Assembly: GCA_030144725.1 (NCBI GenBank)
Contig: JASKMD010000026.1
Coordinates: forward strand, 7,738,892-7,802,891
Direction: 5' to 3'
From: Haematococcus lacustris
Taxonomy: Eukaryota; Chlorophyta; Chlorophyceae; Chlamydomonadales; Haematococcaceae
Length of the DNA stretch: 64,000 nt
Below, piece after piece: positions 1 through 10,426 of this stretch (the stretch's first letter is position 1; every line of letters starts with the position of its first letter). A program made the translations under genes and the position numbers. A model generated the notes under the pieces. That model was not told the origin of the DNA. It was given only the letters and a program-made list of their open reading frames with translations, and did no database searches.

Positions 1-335
1 GCCAAGGGTCGGTTTCCTGTCATTTTCTGTTAGTTGGGAACACCTGACCGCTGGTGCCGCATTTGCTTTGTGAACCTTTGCTTTTTCCCGTAGTGCCTAG
101 GGCCGAGGTGCCTCATTCGTGCCAATGCTGTAAACATATCGGTGGGTGATGTCCAACCTGTTTCTTTCCTGCATAGCATTGTCATCCGCGCGCCTGCCCA
201 ATGTGCTGGGCACCACTTTTTCGACAGCCGTGGGACTGGAGTTTACACCGCAAGAACCTCTATACACTACAAGAAGCAAAGTTGTCCGTCTCCCAACACC
301 CCTACAGCCTATACTGTCGCTGTGAACTTACAACT

Positions 336-525
336 CTGGCTCGGCTCATAGGCATATTCTGTCAGTGTCAAGTGACAAGCCTGGCTCGGCTTACATGCAT
401 CTTCTGTCATTGTGAAGTTACAAACCTGGCTCGGCTTACAAGCATATTGTGCCACTGTGAAGGGACAACGCTGGCACGGTTACTAGGCGTATTTAGTCAT
501 TGTGGAGTGACAACCCTCAGATATA
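336..525 (+). repeat. Tandem repeat, about 46 bp x 4
   Basis: Four degenerate units each begin near CTGGCTCGGCT and contain a TCTGTCATTGTGAAGT-like core. The mirrored array is at about 8783-8972 in the right arm. It lies outside the gene and close to the palindrome's outer end. No coding sense is apparent. Confidence 0.8.
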
Positions 526-895
526 TGCACAAGATGCACAGTTGCACAGGTGCTCCTAAGCTGTAGTTCACCATGCTTCGTTGTCATGCATACATGTCAT
601 GTGAGTGTGCTGAATGACCCACCAACAAGTCATATTAGACTGAATGTGGCATGGACCCTTGAAACACATGGCTGATGACATGCAAGGACATCCAATACAT
701 GTCAATCTCATCATGTCTAGTTGCCAACTCTCAACCAGGCAGCTCTGAGGTCTCAGCCACCTGCCCTTGATTTTCAGTGACTCCAATGTACATAGCATTG
801 GGTGCAGCAGTGGCTCCAATGTTCTGCCTGGCCCTTAGGTGCCACCCAATGTCGAATTCAATCATGGTCACTCTGCCACCACCCAATATGTAGGC

Positions 896-3800
896 TCACT
901 TCTTGACCCCACGCTTGGACTGATTAGCAGCAGTCTTCCGCTTGGTTGCTGCTCTTTTTCCTGCCCCCCCCCCCTGCTTTGCCGCGTCTGCCGTTGGCTC
1001 CTGTACTCCAGCTGCTGCATACCACTGCTTCTTCACCAGCTGCAGCGTGCCATCTGAGAACTGCTTCAGCCAATTTGGCTTCCACATGGCGTCCTCTTCT
1101 CTTGTAGGTGGAGGGCTGTAAAGGACTCGTGGCACATATGTGCCTGCTGCTGGCCCCTGCCACGCTGGCACCTTGGGGTAGCTGCCGGGCTTGAACTCTG
1201 TCGTTGGCTGGCACAGGCTGTCGAACAGAGGGCCAAACTCAGAGACGTAGCAGGTGGCGTCGGACTGAAACCTTGTAGAAGCATAGAAGTGCACGCGCAC
1301 GGATCCTGTCCCCGGTTGGCCCTCATCCCCAGCATGGATCGTGTACCCACGCATCCCCAGCACCTGACCTGCTTCTAAGGTCACACGCCTGACCTCCTGG
1401 ACAGGCATGGTGCTGAGCGCCTGCTCCAGGGCTTCGTCGCACTCGTCACTATCTTCCTCACCGGCCCTGTACTTCTCGACCAGTTTGACCCATTCGTGAC
1501 TCTTGCGAATGAGGAGGATGGTGACACGCTGCATGGCCATGATTAGCACCATGCCATCACGTTCAATCTTGGCTACCTTTCGCTTTGGAAATGGGCGCTG
1601 CTTTGGGGATGCTCGTTGCCTGGAAGACGGCTGATGCCTGGGAGAGGGCTGACGCCTGGGGGATGCGTGCCCACTGGGGCCAGCACCATGTGATGCTTGG
1701 CTGCTGGATGGTGCGCAGGAAGTGGCTGGAACGTGAGGTGTGGCTGTCATTTGGCAGGGGGGTGAGGGTGGGTCTGCGTCTGAGTCAGAGCTGGTTGGCT
1801 GGGCTGCAAGAGCCGCTTTCTCTTCATCTGTCAGCATGGGCCGCGCATCAACGTGCAAGGCCTGAGCGGGCGCCAAGCCAGTCGCTGGCTTCTTCGCCAG
1901 TGTTGCGCCCACGTGCTTATGATATGGGTCATTGCACAGGATAGTGCCACCACGGAGAGGTGAGGTGACCAGCTGCAAAGCCCTGAGCTGGAGCCGCTTC
2001 AAGCAGGCCTGGGCCCACTTGATGGCAGCCAGATGGCGAATCTGCATGTCAGAGTCCAGGTTGATGAACTTCTGAAGCTGCCTCTCATTCAGCAAGCCTG
2101 CCATGGACACCTCATCAGCTAGGCGGCCGTCCTGCTGAGGGCTGGTGAAGAGAAGCTGCTTGCGCTGCCCTGTTCCAATGTCTGTGATGACCTCCTGCAT
2201 ACAAACAACACGCATAACGCAACTGTGTGCATGTCATGTTTGGTGGCATAGTGATCATGTGGTATGGTGCCATAGTGATCATGTCGATGTAAAGATTGTG
2301 AACATAGCTGTTGTTGCAATATGAAGTAGCGTCTGCATCTTTACTACACACACTCACTTTTCCATTCTTTCTCTTGACGATGTGCATGGACCCATCTGGC
2401 AAGGTGGCAAACTGCTTGAAGATGACGTTGGCGTAATGCATGGCCAAGGTCAACAACGCCCATAGCTCCTGGTCTGAGGGCATGATTGCATCCCCGACCA
2501 CTGTCACTGCACAACCATCTTCCATGACTGCAGCTTGGAACTCCTTCTCCTCCCCCACTTGGTACACCCTCAAGGACAACGCCCTGTAGCCGGATGGTTT
2601 CCACTCAGTACCAGTGCTCGGTTGCAGAGGTGCTTGCACAGCCTGCACAAACACCACAAATTAAATCATGGTGTTCATGGAACTGACCATTTCACATGAG
2701 TGCATGAAAGGCACCATTGGCATGTTGTTACGTAAGCCATGTAATTGATGTGATGCATGACTGTCATGTGCTTTAACTGCATGGCATGGAGCAATGCTGT
2801 AGGGGTTTGACTTTCATACCTGGTGGGCCCGTGCCTCTTCTTCTGACTTGTGCTTCATTATCCCATGGATTCCCTCGATCATGCCTTCCAGTTTTTCCAG
2901 ACTAGCCTGCATTGCCTCCAATTTGGGTTGCATGGTTTCCATCTTGGCTATCTGCTCCTTCATGTCCTGCAATCACAACATTGCCTAATGTCATTGCCTA
3001 GTGTGTATCTACTGGCATGGATGCTTACTTGCCTAACTGTTGGTGACTTACAGCCATGTCTTCCTTGATCCTCTCCACAGTCATCCTCAACTGGCCTCCT
3101 TCAGATTGCTGTGTCAGGTGGCCTTCTTCTTGGCTGGGTCCCTACAACATGCAGTGGTGCACAAGCAGCCATGCCATGGTGCAGCAGCGAACATATAGTG
3201 ATGCAGCATTTGACATGCAGTGGTCAAGCACCACCATGCAGTGGTGCAGCACCTAACATGTTGTGATGCAACATCAGCCATGCAAAGGTGCATCAGTGTG
3301 CAAATGGTATAGCAACAGGCGCCAAGCGTCAGTCAGCATAACTCATCCAGTGGTGCTATAGGCAACATGCAGTGGTTCAGGAGCGATCCATATGAGATGA
3401 TGAGCGTGGGCGTGATGGAGCACCAGTAGCCTTGGTGTTGGGCAAAGCATTCATGCAAGAGCACCAGGGTTTAGCAGCAGGGCAGCAACAGCAGCAGCAG
3501 CGTTCCAGCCTGCATGCAGTGGTTCAGCAGCCGGTACGCATGACGGCGTTAGCGTGGACGTTGTGGGGAAGCATGTGGTGGGGCAGCAGCGCGCACGAGG
3601 TGGGGCAGCAGCAGGCATGTGGTGAGGCTGCAGCGGGCATGGGGTGGGACAGCAACAGAATGGAGTGGGGCAGCAGCAGGCATGCGGTGGTGCGGCTGTG
3701 GGCATGCGGTGGTGCAGCAGCTGGCATGTGGTGGGGCAGCAATGGGGATGTGGTGGGGCAGCAGCGGGCATGTGGTGGTGCCGCAGTGGGCATGGGGTGG

Positions 3801-4654
3801 GGCTGCAGCAGGCAGGGGGTGGGGCAGCCGAGGGCAGGGGGTGGGGTAGCAGCTGGCATGTGATGGGGCCGCAACAGGCATGGGGTAGGGCAGCAGCGGG
3901 CAGGGGTTGGGGCAGCAGCGGGCATGTGGTAGTGCCGCAGCGGGCAAGCGGTAGGGCTGCAAGAGTGGTGGGGCAGAAGCAGGCATGCAGAGTGACGCAG
4001 CAGGCATGCGTTGGTAGTTGCAGGCATGTGGTGGTGCAACAGCTGGGCTGTGGAACAGGCGTGTGCACATGGTGAGGCAGCCTGCACCAGCTACCTATCT
4101 TGCCCTAGACGCTGCAGTATGCAAGGTTAAGCATGAACAGCAGCGGGCATGCGGTGGTGCCACAGCGGGCATGCGGTGGAGTAGCAGGGGGCATGCGGTT
4201 GGGAAGCAGCAGGCATGTGGTGATGCCACAGTGGGCATGCGTTGGTGCAGCAGCGGGCAGGTTGTGAGGCAACATCGGAGAGGGTGTGATGCAGCAGCTG
4301 GCATGCGGTGGTGCAGCAACGGGCATGCGGTGGTGCATCAAGGGGCATGCAGTGGGGCAGCAGTGGGCAAGCGGTGGGGCCACTGTGGGTTACCATCATG
4401 GATGCAAAGAAGCCCCACTATCTCATATGACTCACAGCCATTTGCTCTGCCAGCACTCTTAACAGCCTTACCTGCTGTTGCTGTTGCTCAGGCTGTTGCT
4501 CCTCCTGTTCATTCGGCTGCTCCATCTGTTGCTGCTGGGCATGTTGTTGCTCGTTTTGCTGCTCAGGCTGTGAGGTAGCAAATGCTGTCCGAAACCGTTT
4601 CCATTGGTCGGCACATGCATCTCTGCATGTGACATATGTTGCATCCAGCTATCC
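896..4654 (-). CDS. Unrecognised multi-exon gene, left-arm copy (5' end missing)
   Basis: I do not recognise the family. Five exons on the minus strand are joined in phase 0 with GT-AG borders: 4472 to about 4654, 3052-3141, 2820-2966, 2358-2642 and 896-2194. The first exon encodes a Gln/Glu-rich stretch (QPEQQNEQQ), the next two a charged coiled-coil-like helix (MKEQIAKMETM, ASLEKLEGMIEG), and the last exon of 433 codons a Pro/Ser/Gln-rich middle and a strongly basic tail (KRAATKRK, SKRGVKK) that looks like a bipartite nuclear localisation signal. The last exon has no internal stop in this copy. No in-frame ATG exists upstream: in the spacer the frame meets a TAG. The true first exon was probably lost when the palindrome formed. 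It could be a transposon-encoded protein; no transposase motif is visible. Confidence 0.6.
3430..4400 (+). repeat. CAG/GGCATG-rich minisatellite in the palindrome gene's first intron
   Basis: Irregular tandem units built on GGGGCAGCAGCGGGCATG-like sequence. The mirrored copy lies at about 4908-5878. Because unit lengths tend to be multiples of three, several frames stay open and give false Ala/Cys/His/Pro-rich ORFs. It sits between the Gln-rich exon and the coiled-coil exons, so it is read here as an intron. Confidence 0.8.
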
Positions 4655-7600
4655 TCTACCATCATGCAACATATGTCACATGCAGAGATGCATGTGCCGA
4701 CCAATGGAAACGGTTTCGGACAGCATTTGCTACCTCACAGCCTGAGCAGCAAAACGAGCAACAACATGCCCAGCAGCAACAGATGGAGCAGCAGAATGAA
4801 CAGGAGGAGCAACAGCCTGAGCAACAGCAACAGCAGGTAAGGCTGTTAAGAGTGCTGGCAGAGCAAATGGTTGTGAGTCATATGAGATAGTGGGGCTTCT
4901 TTGCATCCATGATGGTAACCCACAGTGGCCCCACCGCTTGCCCACTGCTGCCCCACTGCATGCCCCTTGATGCACCACCGCATGCCCGTTGCTGCACCAC
5001 CGCATGCCAGCTGCTGCATCACACCCTCTCCGATGCTGCCTCACAACCTGCCCGCTGCTGCACCAACGCATGCCCACTGTGGCATCACCACATGCCTGCT
5101 GCTTCCCAACCGCATGCCCCCTGCTACTCCACCGCATGCCCGCTGTGGCACCACCGCATGCCCGCTGCTGTTCATGCTTAACCTTGCATACTGCAGCGTC
5201 TGGGGCAAGATAGGTAGCTGGTGCATGCTGCCTCACCATGTGCACACGCCTGTTCCACAGCCCAGCTGTTGCACCACCACATGCCTGCAACTACCAACGC
5301 ATGCCTGCTGCGTCACTCTGCATGCCTGCTTCTGCCCCACCACTCTTGCAGCCCTACCGCTTGCCCGCTGCGGCACTACCACATGCCCGCTGCTGCCCCA
5401 ACCCCTGCCCGCTGCTGCCCTACCCCATGCCTGTTGCGGCCCCATCACATGCCAGCTGCTACCCCACCCCCTGCCCTCGGCTGCCCCACCCCCTGCCTGC
5501 TGCAGCCCCACCCCATGCCCACTGCGGCACCACCACATGCCCGCTGCTGCCCCACCACATCCCCATTGCTGCCCCACCACATGCCAGCTGCTGCACCACC
5601 GCATGCCCACAGCCGCACCACCGCATGCCTGCTGCTGCCCCACTCCATCCTGTTGCTGTCCCACCCCATGCCCGCTGCAGCCTCACCACATGCCTGCTGC
5701 TGCCCCACCTCGTGCGCGCTGCTGCCCCACCACATGCTTCCCCACAACGTCCACGCTAACGCCGTCATGCGTACCGGCTGCTGAACCACTGCATGCAGGC
5801 TGGAACGCTGCTGCTGCTGTTGCTGCCCTGCTGCTAAACCCTGGTGCTCTTGCATGAATGCTTTGCCCAACACCAAGGCTACTGGTGCTCCATCACGCCC
5901 ACGCTCATCATCTCATATGGATCGCTCCTGAACCACTGCATGTTGCCTATAGCACCACTGGATGAGTTATGCTGACTGACGCTTGGCGCCTGTTGCTATA
6001 CCATTTGCACACTGATGCACCTTTGCATGGCTGATGTTGCATCACAACATGTTAGGTGCTGCACCACTGCATGGTGGTGCTTGACCACTGCATGTCAAAT
6101 GCTGCATCACTATATGTTCGCTGCTGCACCATGGCATGGCTGCTTGTGCACCACTGCATGTTGTAGGGACCCAGCCAAGAAGAAGGCCACCTGACACAGC
6201 AATCTGAAGGAGGCCAGTTGAGGATGACTGTGGAGAGGATCAAGGAAGACATGGCTGTAAGTCACCAACAGTTAGGCAAGTAAGCATCCATGCCAGTAGA
6301 TACACACTAGGCAATAACATTAGGCAATGTTGTGATTGCAGGACATGAAGGAGCAGATAGCCAAGATGGAAACCATGCAACCCAAGCTGGAGGCAATGCA
6401 GGCTAGTCTGGAAAAACTGGAAGGCATGATCGAGGGAATCCATGGGATAATGAAGCACAAGTCAGAAGAAGAGGCACGGGCCCACCAGGTATGAAAGTCA
6501 AACCCCTACAGCATTGCTCCATGCCATGCAGTTAAAGTACATGACAGTCATGCATCACATCAATTACATGGCTTACGTAACAACATGCCAATGGTGCCTT
6601 TCATGCACTCATGTGAAATGGTCAGTTCCATGAACACCATGATTTAATTTGTGGTGTTTGTGCAGGCTGTGCAAGCACCTCTGCAACCGAGCACTGGTAC
6701 TGAGTGGAAACCATCCGGCTACAGGGCGTTGTCCTTGAGGGTGTACCAAGTGGGGGAGGAGAAGGAGTTCCAAGCTGCAGTCATGGAAGATGGCTGTGCA
6801 GTGACAGTGGTCGGGGATGCAATCATGCCCTCAGACCAGGAGTTATGGGCGTTGTTGACCTTGGCCATGCATTACGCCAACGTCATCTTCAAGCAGTTTG
6901 CCACCTTGCCAGATGGGTCCATGCACATCGTCAAGAGAAAGAATGGAAAAGTGAGTGTGTGTAGTAAAGATGCAGACGCTACTTCATATTGCAACAACAG
7001 CTATGTTCACAATCTTTACATCGACATGATCACTATGGCACCATACCACATGATCACTATGCCACCAAACATGACATGCACACAGTTGCGTTATGCGTGT
7101 TGTTTGTATGCAGGAGGTCATCACAGACTTTGGAACAGGGCAGCGCAAGCAGCTTCTCTTCACCAGCCCTCAGCAGGACGGCCGCCTAGCTGATGAGGTG
7201 TCCATGGCAGGCTTGCTGAATGAGAGGCAGCTTCAGAAGTTCATCAACCTGGACTCTGACATGCAGATTCGCCATCTGGCTGCCATCAAGTGGGCCCAGG
7301 CCTGCTTGAAGCGGCTCCAGCTCAGGGCTTTGCAGCTGGTCACCTCACCTCTCCGTGGTGGCACTATCCTGTGCAATGACCCATATCATAAGCACGTGGG
7401 CGCAACACTGGCGAAGAAGCCAGCGACTGGCTTGGCGCCCGCTCAGGCCTTGCACGTTGATGTGCGGCCCATGCTGACAGGTGAAGAGAAAGCGGCTCTT
7501 GCAGCCCAGCCAACCAGCTCTGACTCTGACGCAGACCCACCCTCACCCCCCTGCCAAATGACAGCCACACCTCACGTTCCAGCCACTTCCTGCGCACCAT

Positions 7601-8412
7601 CCAGCAGCCAAGCATCACATGGTGCTGGCCCCAGTGGGCACGCATCCCCCAGGCGTCAGCCCTCTCCCAGGCATCAGCCGTCTTCCAGGCAATGAGCGTC
7701 CCCAAAGCAGCGCCCATCTCCAAAGCGAAAGGTAGCCAAGATTGAACGTGATGGCATGGTGCTAATCATGGCCATGCAGCGTGTCACCATCCTCCTCATT
7801 CGCAAGAGTCACAAATGGGTCAAACTGGTCGAGAAGTACTGGGCCGGTGAGGAAGATAGTGACGAGTGCGACGAAGCCCTGGAGCAGGCGCTCAGCACCA
7901 TGCCTGTCCAGGAGGTCAGGCGTGTGACCTTAGAAGCAGGTCAGGTGCTGGGGATGCGTGGGTACACGATCCATGCTGGGGATGAGGTCCAACCGGGGAC
8001 AGGATCCGTGCGCGTGCACTTCTATGCTTCTACAAGGTTTCAGTCCGACGCCACCTGCTACGTCTCTGAGTTTGGCCCTCTGTTCGACAGCCTGTGCCAG
8101 CCAACGACAGAGTTCAAGCCCGGCAGCTACCCCAAGGTGCCAGCGTGGCAGGGGCCAGCAGCAGGCACATATGTGCCACGAGTCCTTTACAGCCCTCCAC
8201 CTACAAGAGAAGAGGACGCCATGTGGAAGCCAAATTGGCTGAAGCAGTTCTCAGATGGCACGCTGCAGCTGGTGAAGAAGCAGTGGTATGCAGCAGCTGG
8301 AGTACAGGAGCCAACGGCAGACGCGGCAAAGCAGGGGGGGGGGGCAGGAAAAAGAGCAGCAACCAAGCGGAAGACTGCTGCTAATCAGTCCAAGCGTGGG
8401 GTCAAGAAGTGA
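4636..8412 (+). pseudogene. Unrecognised multi-exon gene, right-arm copy with stop codon
   Basis: Mirror copy of the left-arm gene. Exons: 4636-4836, 6167-6256, 6342-6488, 6666-6950, 7114-8412; all junctions are phase 0. Here the frame crosses the palindrome centre and meets an ATG at 4636 that lies in the last bases of the left arm, so its first residues are an accident of the junction. The last exon is interrupted by TGA near 7693, where the left copy has CGA (Arg). Other differences from the left copy are mainly amino-acid-changing (Ile/Phe, Ala/Val, Asp/Gly, Glu/Lys, Arg/Trp, Gly/Val), which suggests little selection. Neither arm therefore has both a natural start and an open frame. Confidence 0.6.
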
Positions 8413-9307
8413 GCCTACATATTGGGTGGTGGCAGAGTGACCATGATTGAATTCGACATTGGGTGGCACCTAAGGGCCAGGCAGAACATTGGAGCCACTG
8501 CTGCACCCAATGCTATGTACATTGGAGTGACTGAAAATCAAGGGCAGGTGGCTGAGACCTCAGAGCTGCCTGGTTGAGAGTTGGCAACTAGACATGATGA
8601 GATTGACATGTATTGGATGTCCTTGCATGTCATCAGCCATGTGTTTCAAGGGTCCATGCCACATTCAGTCTAATATGACTTGTTGGTGGGTCATTCAGCA
8701 CACTCACATGACATGTATGCATGACAACGAAGCATGGTGAACTACAGCTTAGGAGCACCTGTGCAACTGTGCATCTTGTGCATATATCTGAGGGTTGTCA
8801 CTCCACAATGACTAAATACGCCTAGTAACCGTGCCAGCGTTGTCCCTTCACAGTGGCACAATATGCTTGTAAGCCGAGCCAGGTTTGTAACTTCACAATG
8901 ACAGAAGATGCATGTAAGCCGAGCCAGGCTTGTCACTTGACACTGACAGAATATGCCTATGAGCCGAGCCAGAGTTGTAAGTTCACAGCGACAGTATAGG
9001 CTGTAGAGGTGTTGGGAGACGGACAACTTTGCTTCTTGTAGTGTATAGAGGTTCTTGCGGTGTAAACTCCAGTCCCACGGCTGTCGAAAAAGTGGTGCCC
9101 AGCACATTGGGCAGGCGCGCGGATGACAATGCTATGCAGGAAAGAAACAGGTTGGACATCACCCACCGATATGTTTACAGCATTGGCACGAATGAGGCAC
9201 CTCGGCCCTAGGCACTACGGGAAAAAGCAAAGGTTCACAAAGCAAATGCGGCACCAGCGGTCAGGTGTTCCCAACTAACAGAAAATGACAGGAAACCGAC
9301 CCTTGGC
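4664..9307 (-). repeat. Right arm of 9.3 kb palindrome
   Basis: Inverted copy of 1-4644, separated from it by a 19-nt non-palindromic spacer (4645-4663). Homology stops at or before 9307, because the window begins at the matching base; what follows (from 9308) is unrelated CAG-rich sequence. Differences from the left arm include C-to-T and G-to-A changes, one of which creates a stop codon near 7693. Confidence 0.97.
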
Positions 9308-9589
9308 AGTAGGACGGCTGTAACTCTGCACTCAATGCGCCAAATGTAATGTTATATGATTCACAATGTAGCCAACCCAGCCAGCTACCTTTTACCCATC
9401 CGCAATAATTATCCAGTCAGTAGACCGTACACAGCACCGTTGCGGAGCATGCAGTCAACGCTACGACCGCCCGCCGTAGCAGCCGTAGCAGCAGTCGTAG
9501 CAGCAGTAGCAGCAGTCGTAGCAGCAGTCGTAGCAGTCGTAGCAGCAGTCGTAGCAGCAGTCGGATTGAAAAACGGTTGCGGGAATGTG
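9308..9589. other. Spacer with GTAGCAGCA repeats
   Basis: No gene seen. A short array of GTAGCAGCAGTC-like units lies at about 9472-9562, directly before the CCCCG satellite. Confidence 0.6.
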
Positions 9590-9976
9590 CCCCGCCCCGC
9601 CCCGCCCCGCCCCGCCCCGCCCCGCCCCGCCCCGCCCCGCCCCGCCCCGCCCCGCCCCGCCCCGCCCCGCCCCGCCCCGCCCCGCCCCGCCCCGCCCCGC
9701 CCCGCCCCGCCCCGCCCCGCCCCGCCCCGCCCCGCCCCGCCCCGCCCCGCCCCGCCCCGCCCCGCCCCGCCCCGCCCCGCCCCGCCCCGCCCCGCCCCGC
9801 CCCGCCCCGCCCCGCCCCGCCCCGCCCCGCCCCGCCCCGCCCCGCCCCGCCCCGCCCCGCCCCGCCCCGCCCCGCCCCGCCCCGCCCCGCCCCGCCCCGC
9901 CCCGCCCCGCCCCGCCCCGCCCCGCCCCGCCCCGCCCCGCCCCGCCCCGCCCCGCCCCGCCCCGCCCCGCCCCGCC
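9590..9976. repeat. (CCCCG)n satellite, about 77 units
   Basis: A 387 bp run of the pentanucleotide CCCCG with no interruption seen. The ORFs through it (Pro-Arg-Pro-Ala or Gly-Arg-Gly-Gly repeats) are products of the repeat, not genes. A similar, longer and less regular array is at 60085-61450. Confidence 0.95.
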
Positions 9977-10262
9977 CCTTTCAGCCGAGCCGGACAGCCT
10001 GTAGGGGTGCCGGATAGCCTGTACAGCCACCCCTACAGCCTGCTCGCCTGCTGCTGACATCGCGCTACGATCCGACCGGGGGCAGCACCCGGCACTTTCA
10101 GATGTTCAGTGAATGGACCTTTTTTCTGAAACAACGCCAAATTCAAAGATAGTTTGAACCTTCTTGTGAAATTTGCCGGGATTGGGCAGCAGCTCAGCGA
10201 CCGCCAACCGCACTACGTGCCTCGTCGAAGTGCGCTTCAGGTTCAGGGCCACCAAGGAGGCG

Positions 10263-10416
10263 TTGAGGCGCAGTAGCTTGCGCACACACTTTTTTAAGTT
10301 ACTCGATTTATCTACGAGCAAGGGTCCTTCGGTGCCCACGTGCGGGGGTCCTCGTAGATAATCAAAGTAATTACAAGTAACCTAAAAAAGTGTGTTAGCA
10401 ACCTACCGCGCCTCAA
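10263..10416. repeat. Imperfect foldback (MITE-like) beyond the DNAAF6 stop
   Basis: Outer arms TTGAGGCGCAGTAGCTTGCG... and the reverse complement of ...AACCTACCGCGCCTCAA match with few changes. Inner parts (ACACACTTTTTTA / TAAAAAAGTGTGT, then TCTACGAG / CTCGTAGA) continue the stem around a loop of about 30 bases. It ends about 10 bp past the DNAAF6 stop codon, so it would form a long hairpin in that mRNA's 3' UTR. It may be a foldback transposon. No target duplication was identified. Confidence 0.7.
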
Positions 10417-10426
10417 CCTACCGCGC

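Larger units (their letters stand above)
1..4644 (+). repeat. Left arm of 9.3 kb palindrome
   Basis: Base n pairs with base 9308-n over the whole stretch, so 1-4644 is the reverse complement of 4664-9307. I noticed roughly twenty single-base differences over 4.6 kb, mostly transitions, and no large indel. The arm holds one complete-looking copy of a multi-exon gene (minus strand, 896-4654), a CAG-rich minisatellite intron and a 46 bp tandem repeat near the outer end. The arm reaches base 1, so its true outer end may lie outside the window. Confidence 0.97.

Noticed and set aside
336..525. CRISPR-like regular repeat
   Set aside because: Degenerate units without distinct spacers, in a eukaryotic genome; an ordinary tandem repeat. 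The same holds for the minisatellites at 39690, 42352 and 49360.
3430..5880. Cys/His/Pro-rich or Trp/Gly-rich ORFs in the palindrome
   Set aside because: Translations of a CAG-rich intronic minisatellite; mirror images appear on both strands.
9590..9976. Pro-Arg-Pro-Ala and Gly-Arg-Gly-Gly ORFs, here and at 60085-61450
   Set aside because: Translations of a pure CCCCG repeat with no flanking gene features.
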